Origin: Lentisphaeria bacterium
GTDB taxonomy: Bacteria > Verrucomicrobiota > Lentisphaeria > Victivallales > Victivallaceae
DNA: 51,163 nt
Direction: 5' to 3'
NCBI GenBank assembly: GCA_017457065.1
Contig: JAFTIE010000151.1
Span: 1-51,163, forward strand
The notes under the pieces were generated by a model. The model had not been told where the DNA came from. It worked only from the letters and a program-made list of their open reading frames with translations, and did no database searches. Made by a program: the position numbers and the translations under genes. Shown here piece by piece: positions 33,029-41,228 of the stretch (within the stretch, counting starts at the first letter, position 1; the number at the start of each line of letters is the position of its first letter).

Positions 33029-33761
33029 ACTGACTGGAAAAAATCTGGAAGACATACGCGTCCTTCTCCCCCGTTTCGGACTGGAAGAGTGCGAAGAAGG
33101 TTTTGAAACCATCATCTGCCACGGCGGAGACGGTGCTCTGCTGGGGGCTGAAAGAGAGTTCCCCGGAGTCCCCAAGTTCCCCATCAGAGATGCGGCAACC
33201 GCACCCACATGTCCCTGCCACCACCTTGAAGCAGAACTGGAAAAGTTTGTCTCAGGCAGCATGAAAAAAAGTTTTCTTCCAAAACTGGCAGGCGTCTGGA
33301 ACGATACAAAGGTTCTGGGGCTCAACGATGTTTTTCTTCACAACAAAATCTGCTGCGGCGCTCTGCGGTTCAAGGTCTTTATCGACGGCGAACTCTACGC
33401 CTCTGAGATCATGGGAGACGGCGTGGGTGTTTCCACCGTTCACGGCAGTACAGCTTATTACAAGAGCATCACCCGGGGACTTTTCCGCACCGGCATCGGA
33501 CTTGCCTTCAGCAACGCAACGGTGGAGATCAGCCACCTGGTCCTCCCTGAAACAAGCCAGGTGGAACTGGAAGTGCTCCGGGGACCGGGACTGCTTATTG
33601 CCGATAACTCCCCCGTCACAGAGATCCCGGAAGGGGAAAAACTGAAGCTCTTTCTCTCTGAAGAAAAGGCTCTTCTTCTGGGAGTTGAAGAGTTCATGTG
33701 CCCCGAATGCCGCCGGCTCCGCCACCGCTGCGGCAGCGCAGAAAAAAGCCGGATCAGATAA
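33018..33761 (+). CDS. nadK: NAD kinase (ATP-NAD kinase family)
   Basis: The product is 247 aa. HGGDGALLGA (about 35-44) is the GGDG nucleotide-binding motif. GLNDVFLHN corresponds to the usual LNEV region. GDGVGVSTVHGSTAYYKSITRG is the conserved DG-STP-GSTAY-like loop. It phosphorylates NAD to NADP. A C-terminal Cys pair (MCPECRRLRHRC) is an unusual tail that may bind metal. The ATG at 33018 overlaps the methyltransferase gene end. The gene converges with, and overlaps by 8 nt, the yigZ gene on the other strand. Confidence 0.85.
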   Translation: MKIKLTGKNLEDIRVLLPRFGLEECEEGFETIICHGGDGALLGAEREFPGVPKFPIRDAATAPTCPCHHLEAELEKFVSGSMKKSFLPKLAGVWNDTKVLGLNDVFLHNKICCGALRFKVFIDGELYASEIMGDGVGVSTVHGSTAYYKSITRGLFRTGIGLAFSNATVEISHLVLPETSQVELEVLRGPGLLIADNSPVTEIPEGEKLKLFLSEEKALLLGVEEFMCPECRRLRHRCGSAEKSRIR

Positions 33762-34341
33762 AACGGCACTTGGCGCAGGTCAACTCTGAAAGCTCTTTCT
33801 TCAGCTGAAGTGCATCGGCTTCCCTGATCTCACCCTGAATAGTGACAGCAGCGCTGAATTCTTCGGCAAGGACCGTAAATCCGCAAGCTTCAAAGAGCCT
33901 TTTTGCCTGATCGTAATAATTATAGGGCAGCACGATACCGAAACGCTCCATGGGGAGCAGTTCACAGACCTCAGCGTTCTCAAGGGCAAGACGGGCGCAG
34001 TCGGAGTAGGCACGGACCAGCCCCCCTGTCCCCAGCTTTGTCCCTCCGAACCAGCGGGCGGCGGTAACGATCACATTGGTCAGCCCGCTCCCCTTGAGAA
34101 CCGCCAGCATGGGGCGTCCTGCAGTGCCGGAGGGCTCCCCGTCATCGGAACACCCCATGATATTCCCCTGAGGTCCCGTTATAAAGGCGTAGACGATGTG
34201 TCCGCCGTTATCATAACGTTCTTTCTGAGCGTGCCAGAGTTCCCGTGCCCCTTCGGGGGTGTCAACGGGAATGGCTTCGGCGATGAACCGGGAATTCTTG
34301 ACCATGAACTCCGCACAGGTGGGCGCTTTGAGTATAAGCAT
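33754..34341 (-). CDS. YigZ/IMPACT family protein (UPF0029)
   Basis: The product is 195 aa. The signature CSDDGEPSGTAGRPML (about 69-84) and the following VIVTAARWFGGTKLGTGGLVRAY are diagnostic for the YigZ N-terminal domain. A C-terminal ferredoxin-like half follows. The function in bacteria is uncertain; eukaryotic IMPACT regulates translation. It lies downstream of the poly(A) polymerase gene, with a 10-bp hairpin between them. Confidence 0.9.
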   Translation of the reverse strand: MLILKAPTCAEFMVKNSRFIAEAIPVDTPEGARELWHAQKERYDNGGHIVYAFITGPQGNIMGCSDDGEPSGTAGRPMLAVLKGSGLTNVIVTAARWFGGTKLGTGGLVRAYSDCARLALENAEVCELLPMERFGIVLPYNYYDQAKRLFEACGFTVLAEEFSAAVTIQGEIREADALQLKKELSELTCAKCRFI

Positions 34342-34356
34342 ATATCACTTGTTCAC

Positions 34357-34382
34357 TTACAAGGGGGGAACTCCCCTTGTAA
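34357..34382 (-). terminator. Strong hairpin between pcnB and yigZ
   Basis: TTACAAGGGG (34357-34366) pairs perfectly with CCCCTTGTAA (34373-34382) around a 6-nt loop. No clear T-run follows on the minus strand, so it may be a processing or stabilising hairpin, or a weak terminator. Confidence 0.5.
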
Positions 34383-34390
34383 AAGCTGAT

Positions 34391-35647
34391 TCATTCAGCG
34401 CTTTTCTCTGTTATTTTTGGTTTCCGTGAACGTTTGCGAAAGCCGCCTTTGGAAGCACCCGGACGGCGAAGATGGTTCACAGCAGCAGGGAGCGGCCACT
34501 CTTTGTCAGTCTGCTCAGGGTCCCCGCCGTCAACGGCACTGCGAATGATCTTCAACTCACGGGCGTTGGGATAGGAACGTGAAGAGTAAAGCTCCTGAGG
34601 ACATTTCCCCTGATCGAAGATCGTCTGAAGCGTGAGGATCTTTTCCGCAGACAAATTGAGCCGGACCATCATGTGCAGAGGCAGAAAGATCCTTTCAAGG
34701 ACCCGTGAAACCACCGCCTGACACTTTTTCTGGGGGATGGGCGTTCCCGGCTCGATCCCCATTTCCTCCTCAACAAAGGGGAGCGCCACACATGCCATGG
34801 CAAGGGAAACACTGTTGCGGTAACGTCCTTCATCAAGGCGGCAGTTACGTTCATAGAGCAGATCAAGAGCCCGATCCATGGGGGGGGTATCCCAGGCGTG
34901 ATTGAGTTCGGGAAGAAAATACTCCAGCAAACCGTAATCGTGGAAGGCTCTCAAATGGCGGTCGCCGCAGCAGGAACCGAAGATCTTTTCCAATTCCAGC
35001 GCCAGACGGGAAGGCGAAGCAAGTTTCAGCAGCTCCAGTTTGGCGAAGAGGGCATTTTCAGTGGCAGAATCCAGAGTGAATCCGAACTGCCCCACCAGCT
35101 TCAGCGCCCGGAGCATACGCACCGGATCTTCTTCAAAACGCAGAGCCGGTTCCCCGATGGCACGGACGGTCTGTGACTTGATATCCTCCAGCCCCATTCC
35201 GGTATGGTCGTAAAGTTCCTCTCTGACAGGATCGTAAAAAAGGGCGTTGACAGTGAAATCCCGCCGCCATGCGTCTTCGACGGCACTGCCCCAGGAGTTG
35301 TCCGAAACGATCAGATTCTCTGCATTCTCATCTTCATCAGAGTTCACCCTGCCGTGCTGTTCTGTTTCGGCGGGAGCTTTTCTGAAAGTGCTGACTTCAA
35401 AAAGTTCCCCTTTGACCGTTACATGGGTCAGACGGAACCTTTTACCGATGATCCTGGCATTGCGTCTGCCGAAAAGCTGCCGCACCTCTTCAGGGGTGGC
35501 AGAACAGCCGATGTCAAAGTCTTTCGGCGTGCGGTCAAGGAGCAGATCCCGGATGGCACCACCGACGATGCAGGCTTCGTACCCTGACTCCTGCAAAGCG
35601 GAAACAACCCAGCGGGCGTTGGATGAAATGGGCAGTTTGATCTTCAT
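34391..35647 (-). CDS. Poly(A) polymerase / tRNA nucleotidyltransferase family (PcnB-like)
   Basis: The product is 418 aa. The nucleotidyltransferase head shows CIVGGAIRDLLLD (about 26-38), TPKDFDIGCSATPEEV (catalytic Asp pair) and ARIIGKRFRLTHV, which resembles the poly(A) polymerase I signature. AWRRDFTVNALFYD follows. The C-terminal 35 residues are strongly basic, as in PcnB RNA-binding tails. This favours poly(A) polymerase, which tags RNA for decay, over a CCA enzyme, but both share the fold. It follows nadB by 24 nt. Confidence 0.88.
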   Translation of the reverse strand: MKIKLPISSNARWVVSALQESGYEACIVGGAIRDLLLDRTPKDFDIGCSATPEEVRQLFGRRNARIIGKRFRLTHVTVKGELFEVSTFRKAPAETEQHGRVNSDEDENAENLIVSDNSWGSAVEDAWRRDFTVNALFYDPVREELYDHTGMGLEDIKSQTVRAIGEPALRFEEDPVRMLRALKLVGQFGFTLDSATENALFAKLELLKLASPSRLALELEKIFGSCCGDRHLRAFHDYGLLEYFLPELNHAWDTPPMDRALDLLYERNCRLDEGRYRNSVSLAMACVALPFVEEEMGIEPGTPIPQKKCQAVVSRVLERIFLPLHMMVRLNLSAEKILTLQTIFDQGKCPQELYSSRSYPNARELKIIRSAVDGGDPEQTDKEWPLPAAVNHLRRPGASKGGFRKRSRKPKITEKSAE

Positions 35648-35671
35648 TGCTTTTGAAATTCCCTCAATGTG

Positions 35672-37324
35672 TCAGAACTTCCGCTGTATAACTGTATCCA
35701 CGCACTCCAGTTCCGGATCAAGGAAGGGGTAATCCGCATTGTAATGGAGCCCCCGGCTTTCGTGCCGGAGCAGTGAACAGTCGATGATCAGTTCCGCCAC
35801 TGTGGCAATATTGCGCAGTTCGATCAGATCGGCGGTAACGGTGAAGTCCCAGTAGTATTTTTCTATCTCTTTACGGATCAGTTTGATCCGGTTTTTGGCA
35901 CGTTCAAGGCGTTTATTGGTGCGATAGATCCCCACATAGTCCCACATGAAGCGGCGGATCTCATCCCAGTTATGGGCGATGACCACCTGTTCGTCGGAGT
36001 CTGTGGCATTGCCGCTTGTCCAGTTCAAAGAATCCGCTTCGGAAGGACGGTTCAACTTGAAGCGGTCAAAGTTTTCATCTATACTCTTTGCGGCGAAACG
36101 TGAGACCACCAGCGCCTCAAGAAGACTGTTGGAAGCCAGACGGTTGGCGCCGTGGAGCCCGGTGCAGGCGGTTTCGCCCACGGCATAGAGTCCTTCGATG
36201 CTTGAAGCGCCGTCGATGCCGGTCTTGATACCGCCGCACATGAAGTGCGCCGCAGGAACCACAGGGATCAGATCTTTTGCCATGTTGACACCGGCTTCAA
36301 GGCACTTGGCAAAGATGTTGGGGAACCTGCGTTTCAGATGCTCTTCGGAGTGCATCCTGATATCCAGATAGACGCACTCTTCGCCGGTCCGCTTCATCTC
36401 GGAGTCAATGGCACGCGCCACCACGTCACGGGGAGCCAGACTCTTCATGGGGTGGTACTTGTGCATGAATTCAACAGGTTCCGCCTCCTTGTTCTCACGG
36501 CACTTGAGCACAGCGCCTTCACCCCGCAGCGCTTCGCTGATGAGGAACGAACGGATGGTGGTATGGTGCAATATGGTGGGGTGGAACTGGACAAACTCCA
36601 TATTGGCTATCTCGGCACCGGCACGGTACGCCATGGCAATGCCTGAGCCGCATGCCACGTCAGGGTTGCTGGTATAAAGGTAGACCTTTCCCGTGCCGCC
36701 GCAGGCGATGACCGTGGAAGGAGCAAGAAAGGTGATGACTTTGTTGTTTCTGATATCGAGAACGTATGCGCCGAAACAGCGGTTGGGGGAATTTTTATCA
36801 AAGCGGCGACTTACCACCAGATCGACGGCGATATGATTTTCAAGGACAGTGATATTTGAGCGTGCCCTGACCGCTTCGACCATGACCCGTTCCAGTTCGG
36901 CGCCGGTGATGTCACCGGCGTGGAGCACCCGCCGTTTGTGGTGTCCGCCTTCGCGCCCCAGATCAAATTCGCTTCTGGCATCGGAGTACCCCAGGTCGCC
37001 CCGGGTGGTGAATCGGGCGCCCAGTTCGATCAGTTCGGCAATAGCGGCGGGGCCTTCTTCAACGATGGCGCGCACCACCTCTTCTTTGCAGAGTCCGGCA
37101 CCGGCGGTCAGAGTATCCTGAACGTGTTCATCAAAGGTGTCAAGTCTGTCCATGACACAGGCAACGCCCCCTTGAGCCAGACGGCTGTTGCATTCATCGA
37201 TCTCTCTTTTGGTGATGACCACCACACTGCGTCCGGACTTTGCCAGATGCAGTGCGCTTGAAAGTCCTGCCAATCCGCTGCCGATCACGATATGATCGTA
37301 ATTTCTGATTTCACTGATTTCCAT
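35672..37324 (-). CDS. nadB: L-aspartate oxidase
   Basis: The product is 550 aa. The FAD-binding N-terminus (IVIGSGLAGLSSALHLAKSG) and the substrate/cofactor motifs RLAQGGVACV, EFVQFHPTIL, SEALRGEGAVL and LAPRDVVARAID match the fumarate reductase/L-aspartate oxidase family. The length and the motif HFMCGGIKTGIDG fit NadB. It oxidises L-aspartate to iminoaspartate for quinolinate and NAD synthesis; in anaerobes fumarate can replace oxygen as acceptor. NadA and NadC are not in the window. Its promoter lies within the shared dyad at 37393-37419 and diverges from lnt. Confidence 0.93.
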   Translation of the reverse strand: MEISEIRNYDHIVIGSGLAGLSSALHLAKSGRSVVVITKREIDECNSRLAQGGVACVMDRLDTFDEHVQDTLTAGAGLCKEEVVRAIVEEGPAAIAELIELGARFTTRGDLGYSDARSEFDLGREGGHHKRRVLHAGDITGAELERVMVEAVRARSNITVLENHIAVDLVVSRRFDKNSPNRCFGAYVLDIRNNKVITFLAPSTVIACGGTGKVYLYTSNPDVACGSGIAMAYRAGAEIANMEFVQFHPTILHHTTIRSFLISEALRGEGAVLKCRENKEAEPVEFMHKYHPMKSLAPRDVVARAIDSEMKRTGEECVYLDIRMHSEEHLKRRFPNIFAKCLEAGVNMAKDLIPVVPAAHFMCGGIKTGIDGASSIEGLYAVGETACTGLHGANRLASNSLLEALVVSRFAAKSIDENFDRFKLNRPSEADSLNWTSGNATDSDEQVVIAHNWDEIRRFMWDYVGIYRTNKRLERAKNRIKLIRKEIEKYYWDFTVTADLIELRNIATVAELIIDCSLLRHESRGLHYNADYPFLDPELECVDTVIQRKF

Positions 37325-37379
37325 CTTAAAAAATTCCTGAAATTTTCAATTTTTTTTGCACGAAAACTTCTTTTTCAGG

Positions 37380-37408
37380 TTGCAGAAAAAATGTTCACGG
37401 TGTAATTT
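37380..37408 (+). promoter_or_regulatory. Predicted promoter of lnt
   Basis: The -35 box is TTGCAG (37380-37385) and the -10 box is TAATTT (37403-37408), with a 17-nt spacer. It overlaps the minus-strand promoter of nadB and the central dyad. Confidence 0.55.
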
Positions 37409-37419
37409 ACAGCATGAAC
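37393..37419. promoter_or_regulatory. 27-bp dyad, possible shared operator between nadB and lnt
   Basis: The arrangement is GTTCA, 3 nt, TGTAA, T, TTACA, 3 nt, TGAAC: two nested inverted repeats with one centre. Both divergent -10 boxes (37403-37408 plus strand, 37404-37409 minus strand) fall at the centre of the dyad, so a bound dimer would block both. The regulator is unknown. Confidence 0.55.
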
Positions 37420-37432
37420 ACTGTTTTTTCAA
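37404..37432 (-). promoter_or_regulatory. Predicted promoter of nadB
   Basis: On the minus strand the -35 box is TTGAAA (37427-37432) and the -10 box is TAAATT (37404-37409), with a 17-nt spacer. It points to the nadB start at 37324. Confidence 0.55.
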
Positions 37433-37453
37433 ACATAAGGAACGATTATTTTG

Positions 37454-39181
37454 ATGAGTTTTTTGAATAAGTTGTTATCAAAGGGAAAAAATCCCCCTGT
37501 GCTTTCCGGGGAACTTGAGCTTCTGAATGCAACCCCCCTCTGGTATTACCTCCTTTTCAGCTTTTCCGGCGGACTCCTTTTTTCCGTTGCGCTCCCCCCG
37601 CTGAATCTCTCCTTTGCCGGATTCGCCGCCCTCGCCCCTCTGGTCTGGTGTGCACACCGTCTGGAGTGGAAACGTGCCGCTTTCTGCGGATGGGTATGGG
37701 GGCTGGGGTGGGCTCTTTTTTCATTCCAGTTTCTCCGGGAAATAGAATGGATCGTCCCCTACCTTCTTGCCCCTGTCCTTGCCCTCTGGCCCGCTGCTGC
37801 AGGAGCTTTGATCTCCCTTGCCGCCAAAGGGATCCTTTACACCCCCGCTGCCGCCAATGAGGAATATGAAACAAGAAAAGATTACCTTGCCAAAACTCTT
37901 CCGTGGTACAGGACTTTGATCTTCATCCTTTTCGCCGCCGTGGTCTACACCCTTATAGAGTGGACCCGTTCACGGCTTTTCACATGGAACGATCTTTCCA
38001 TCACTCAGTGGCGCAATCTGCCTTTTCTGCAGATCTGCTCTGTGACAGGCTCTTACGGTGTCCTTTTTCTCACGGCTCTGGGAGGTGCGGCACTGGGATG
38101 TGTCACGCTCAAAGGGGGGAAACTTTGCCTCATTCCTGCGGCACTGCTCATCGCCGCCAACTGGGGATGGGGAGATTACCGCATGAAGCACCTTATGACT
38201 GAAAGAGATAAAACATGGTCACCGGCACTCATCCAGGGGGATCTCTCACAGCGCCGTCACTCAGGAGAAAAGGAGTTCAAAGAAGCTCTTTACACTTATA
38301 TTTCAATGAGTTACAAAGCTGCAAAGTTGAAGCCCTCTCTCATCATCTGGCCCGAAAGTGCCGTTCCCATCCCTTTGCGTTCCGCCCATCCCTGGGGCAG
38401 GGAGTTTGCCAAAGAGTTCAGCACCCTCATGGTCAACTGCCGAACCCCCATGCTCATCGGTGCTCTTGACTTTGTGCCTCTTTCCCCGGACAAAAAAAAT
38501 TTCGGGATCACCAACAGTGCCCTTTACTTCACCTCTGAGGGGCTTCTCAAATACAAATATGACAAGATCCACCGTGTCCCCTACGGGGAATACATTCCCT
38601 TCAGGAGTCTGCTTCCGGAGTTCATCATCCGCATGATCGATATGGGCAGGGATCTCACCCCGGGAACAAACCGTACTCCCCTGGCGCTCCCTGACGGTCC
38701 GAAGATCAGCACCGCCATCTGTTACGAAGGAGTCTTCGGATATCTCACCAGAGACTTTGCCCGGAGAGGGGCTGAAGTCCTTCTGGTCCTTTCCAACGAT
38801 GCCTGGTATCCCCGAAGCAGCGAACCCGAACAGCACCTTGCCAACGCCCTCATGCGTTCCATTGAAACGGGACTCCCCATGGTCAGATGCGGCAACAACG
38901 GCGGTTCGGGGGTGGTCGAGCCTGACGGCAGACTTTCTGCCTTCCTCGATGTCCCCGGAGAACCCGGACGCATTGAGATCAAGCGGGGGCGTGCCATGGG
39001 AATCGTGCCGGTGAAATACGCACCACTCCCGCAGAAAACATTTTACGTCAGAAACGGCGAATGGTTCATACTGGTGCTCTTTCTGCTTTTTCTTCTTCTC
39101 GGCGGATACGGCTATCTTTCATTCCTCCAAAGCTGCCGTATGCTCCCTGAATCAAGCAAGGTGCTGAAAAAAAACAGATAA
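37454..39181 (+). CDS. lnt: Apolipoprotein N-acyltransferase
   Basis: The product is 575 aa. The N-terminal half has several membrane helices. The nitrilase-like domain (from about 250) contains the catalytic Glu in LIIWPESAVP, Lys in KYKYDKIHRVPYGEYIPF and nucleophile Cys in STAICYEGVFG. A final membrane helix lies near 540-560. It adds the third acyl chain to lipoproteins in the inner membrane of Gram-negative bacteria, consistent with the lipoproteins in this window. An in-frame TTG at 37451 gives slightly better spacing from AAGGAA (37437-37442), so the start could be one codon earlier. Confidence 0.93.
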   Translation: MSFLNKLLSKGKNPPVLSGELELLNATPLWYYLLFSFSGGLLFSVALPPLNLSFAGFAALAPLVWCAHRLEWKRAAFCGWVWGLGWALFSFQFLREIEWIVPYLLAPVLALWPAAAGALISLAAKGILYTPAAANEEYETRKDYLAKTLPWYRTLIFILFAAVVYTLIEWTRSRLFTWNDLSITQWRNLPFLQICSVTGSYGVLFLTALGGAALGCVTLKGGKLCLIPAALLIAANWGWGDYRMKHLMTERDKTWSPALIQGDLSQRRHSGEKEFKEALYTYISMSYKAAKLKPSLIIWPESAVPIPLRSAHPWGREFAKEFSTLMVNCRTPMLIGALDFVPLSPDKKNFGITNSALYFTSEGLLKYKYDKIHRVPYGEYIPFRSLLPEFIIRMIDMGRDLTPGTNRTPLALPDGPKISTAICYEGVFGYLTRDFARRGAEVLLVLSNDAWYPRSSEPEQHLANALMRSIETGLPMVRCGNNGGSGVVEPDGRLSAFLDVPGEPGRIEIKRGRAMGIVPVKYAPLPQKTFYVRNGEWFILVLFLLFLLLGGYGYLSFLQSCRMLPESSKVLKKNR

Positions 39182-39205
39182 GGTTTGCCAATGGCAAAAC
39201 AGCGC

Positions 39206-39724
39206 CTATTTTTTCTGCAAAGCAACGTATCTCCGGGCGGCTTCACGCCACTCAAGGTGTTCCACCTCTTTGAGTTCGGGCGCATATTCGACGGCAATGG
39301 CGATCATTTTCTGCCCAATGGCACGGTTGCGTGCTGAAAAGGTCATGATCTTGCCGGTAAGAAAGAGCTTTTCCGGATCACGGAGGATGAAGTTTTTCAA
39401 GCGTGCGCCCCGGTTTTCCTCAAGTTCCATGAGCAGATCTTCAGGTGTTTCCGCCTCAAGGGCGGCAGCGGCGGCGGCGAGGGCTTCAAAGTAGTTGTAC
39501 TCTGCGCGCCGCAGAGAGATAAGCACAAAAAGTACGATGACCACTATGGCGCCCACACCGGAAACGGTCCATGAGGCAGGGAGATTTTTCAATCCGGTAC
39601 CGTCGATCCAGCCCATGAGCAAGGCGATAACAGGAATGATCAGTGCAAAAAACACCAGTACCCCACGGTAATCAGAACAATGGTAACGGCAGCGCCAAAG
39701 TTGTTTTTTGGGAACAGCTTTCAT
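39206..39724 (-). CDS. Small membrane protein of unknown function
   Basis: The product is 172 aa. Two adjacent membrane helices lie at about 21-42 (VLVFFALIIPVIALLMGW) and 53-70 (VSGVGAIVVIVLFVLISL). An Ala/Glu-rich helical cytoplasmic tail follows (FEALAAAAAALEAETPEDLL). The start at 39724 has GAAAGGTG upstream; a longer frame to 39826 overlaps speE. It begins 4 nt after the speE stop and is last in the ddh-gph-speE operon. I do not recognise the family. Confidence 0.7.
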   Translation of the reverse strand: MKAVPKKQLWRCRYHCSDYRGVLVFFALIIPVIALLMGWIDGTGLKNLPASWTVSGVGAIVVIVLFVLISLRRAEYNYFEALAAAAAALEAETPEDLLMELEENRGARLKNFILRDPEKLFLTGKIMTFSARNRAIGQKMIAIAVEYAPELKEVEHLEWREAARRYVALQKK

Positions 39725-39728
39725 AAAA

Positions 39729-40565
39729 TCACCTTTCAAAAAGCTCCCGGGCAAATCCCGGGAGCATAAATGATCCCCGGTGGATCTCAGGAGTGTAGTA
39801 ACGCAGTTCTTTCTGCAGTTTCTCATCAGGGCTTCTCAAGGGAGCGAACACGCACTCTGAATCAGATGCCACGCAGCAGCCGATGACACCCGTGGGATAG
39901 GTTGGCACATGGATCTGGGCAAACCCCGCATTTTTGAAAAGTCCTTTGGCGAACTTCACCACCCGGCGGGCGATGTCAGGGAAAAGGAAATAAGACTCCG
40001 CCTGGGTTCCTATGGCGCCCCCCGGCTTCAAAGCCCGCTTCAGACCGGCGTAAAATTTTTCGCCGAAAAGCGGTTCCCCCGGACCTGCGGGGTCGGTGGA
40101 ATCCACGATGATGATATCGTAGCACCCGGGGTGCTCCTGAATGAATCTGCTCCCGTCACCCACATGGATGGCGACTCTCTCATCATCGTAGCCGCAAGCG
40201 GTCTCAGAGAGAAACTCCCGTGCCGCTTTGATGACCTCTGCGTCGATCTCACAGATATCTATGCTTTTCAGTTCAGGATGTCTCCCGAGTTCTCTCAGGA
40301 CTCCCCCGTCGCCCCCCCCTATGACCAGAGCCCTTTCAGGGGTGTGACCGCAGGCGTAAAAGGGGAGATTCGCCATCATTTCGTGATAAGCGAACTCATC
40401 GTAAGAGGTGAGCTGGATGATCCCGTCCAGCATCAGCAATTTTCCCAGATTGACAGTTTCAAAGATTTCGATGTGCTGATACTTTGAACGGATATCGCAC
40501 AGCTGATTCCGGGTGTTGACGGTAAGTCCCCATCCCTCATTGACTTCACTTACCCAGCGTTCCAT
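39729..40565 (-). CDS. speE: Spermidine synthase (polyamine aminopropyltransferase)
   Basis: The product is 278 aa. The motifs SYDEFAYHEMMANLPFYA, ALVIGGGDGGVLREL (cofactor site), IVDSTDPAGPGEPLF (catalytic Asp region) and EIDAEVIKAAREFL are typical of SpeE. It transfers aminopropyl from decarboxylated S-adenosylmethionine to putrescine. It overlaps the upstream gph gene by 20 nt. The matching decarboxylase is not in this window. Confidence 0.93.
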   Translation of the reverse strand: MERWVSEVNEGWGLTVNTRNQLCDIRSKYQHIEIFETVNLGKLLMLDGIIQLTSYDEFAYHEMMANLPFYACGHTPERALVIGGGDGGVLRELGRHPELKSIDICEIDAEVIKAAREFLSETACGYDDERVAIHVGDGSRFIQEHPGCYDIIIVDSTDPAGPGEPLFGEKFYAGLKRALKPGGAIGTQAESYFLFPDIARRVVKFAKGLFKNAGFAQIHVPTYPTGVIGCCVASDSECVFAPLRSPDEKLQKELRYYTPEIHRGSFMLPGFARELFER

Positions 40566-41220
40566 AACTTCTGCTCCCTTCTTTTACTTCGGTCACTGCG
40601 GCAGTAAATGCCTCAAAGGAGTCAAACTCCCGGTCGAAGGTTTCGGTCCGGAGCTCCCCGTAGCCCCACCGGGCGAATCCCCGGTTGAACCCGGCGGCTC
40701 TGCCGGCGCCGAGATCGGTATAGTGATCCCCCAGCATCCAGCAATTTTCCTTTGCGGCGCCGTACTGTTTCTGAAATGCCAGAAGCGCCGCCGGATCAGG
40801 TTTCAGAGGGAATCCGGAACCCCCTCCCCAGATCTCATCGAAAAAAGAAGCTGCTCCGAGAGTCTCAAGGATCTTCCGGGCGATAGGAGTCTGCTTGTTG
40901 GTCACAACAGCCAGATGGATCCCCTTTGATTTCATGATTTCCAATCCCTCTCTGACTCCGGGATAGAGCACAGTTGCCTCAACAGGGTTTTCAGCGTAGA
41001 AAGAACTCTGCCTTCTGACACCTTCTTCCACAGAAGCATCGCTTCCCTTCAAAGCCCGTGTCACCAGCATGACCACACCGTTCCCGGTAAGGGGGGCGAT
41101 CTCCTCCGGTGCCATGACGGGGAGTCCGAAACTCTCCCGCATCCGGTTGACAGCGCTGGCGATATCCAGCATGGAGTCGATCAGAGTACCGTCAAGATCA
41201 AATACCGCTATTTCAGTCAT
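40546..41220 (-). CDS. HAD-family phosphatase, phosphoglycolate phosphatase-like
   Basis: The product is 224 aa. The HAD motifs are present: AVFDLDGTLIDS (motif I, catalytic Asp), VVTNK (motif II) with a downstream Lys in PLKPDPAAL (motif III), and WMLGDHYTDLGAG (motif IV). The cap and length fit the Gph group, which hydrolyses 2-phosphoglycolate, but HAD substrates are hard to assign. It starts 8 nt after ddh and overlaps speE by 20 nt. Confidence 0.85.
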   Translation of the reverse strand: MTEIAVFDLDGTLIDSMLDIASAVNRMRESFGLPVMAPEEIAPLTGNGVVMLVTRALKGSDASVEEGVRRQSSFYAENPVEATVLYPGVREGLEIMKSKGIHLAVVTNKQTPIARKILETLGAASFFDEIWGGGSGFPLKPDPAALLAFQKQYGAAKENCWMLGDHYTDLGAGRAAGFNRGFARWGYGELRTETFDREFDSFEAFTAAVTEVKEGSRSYGTLGK

Positions 41221-41228
41221 GAGATTTA

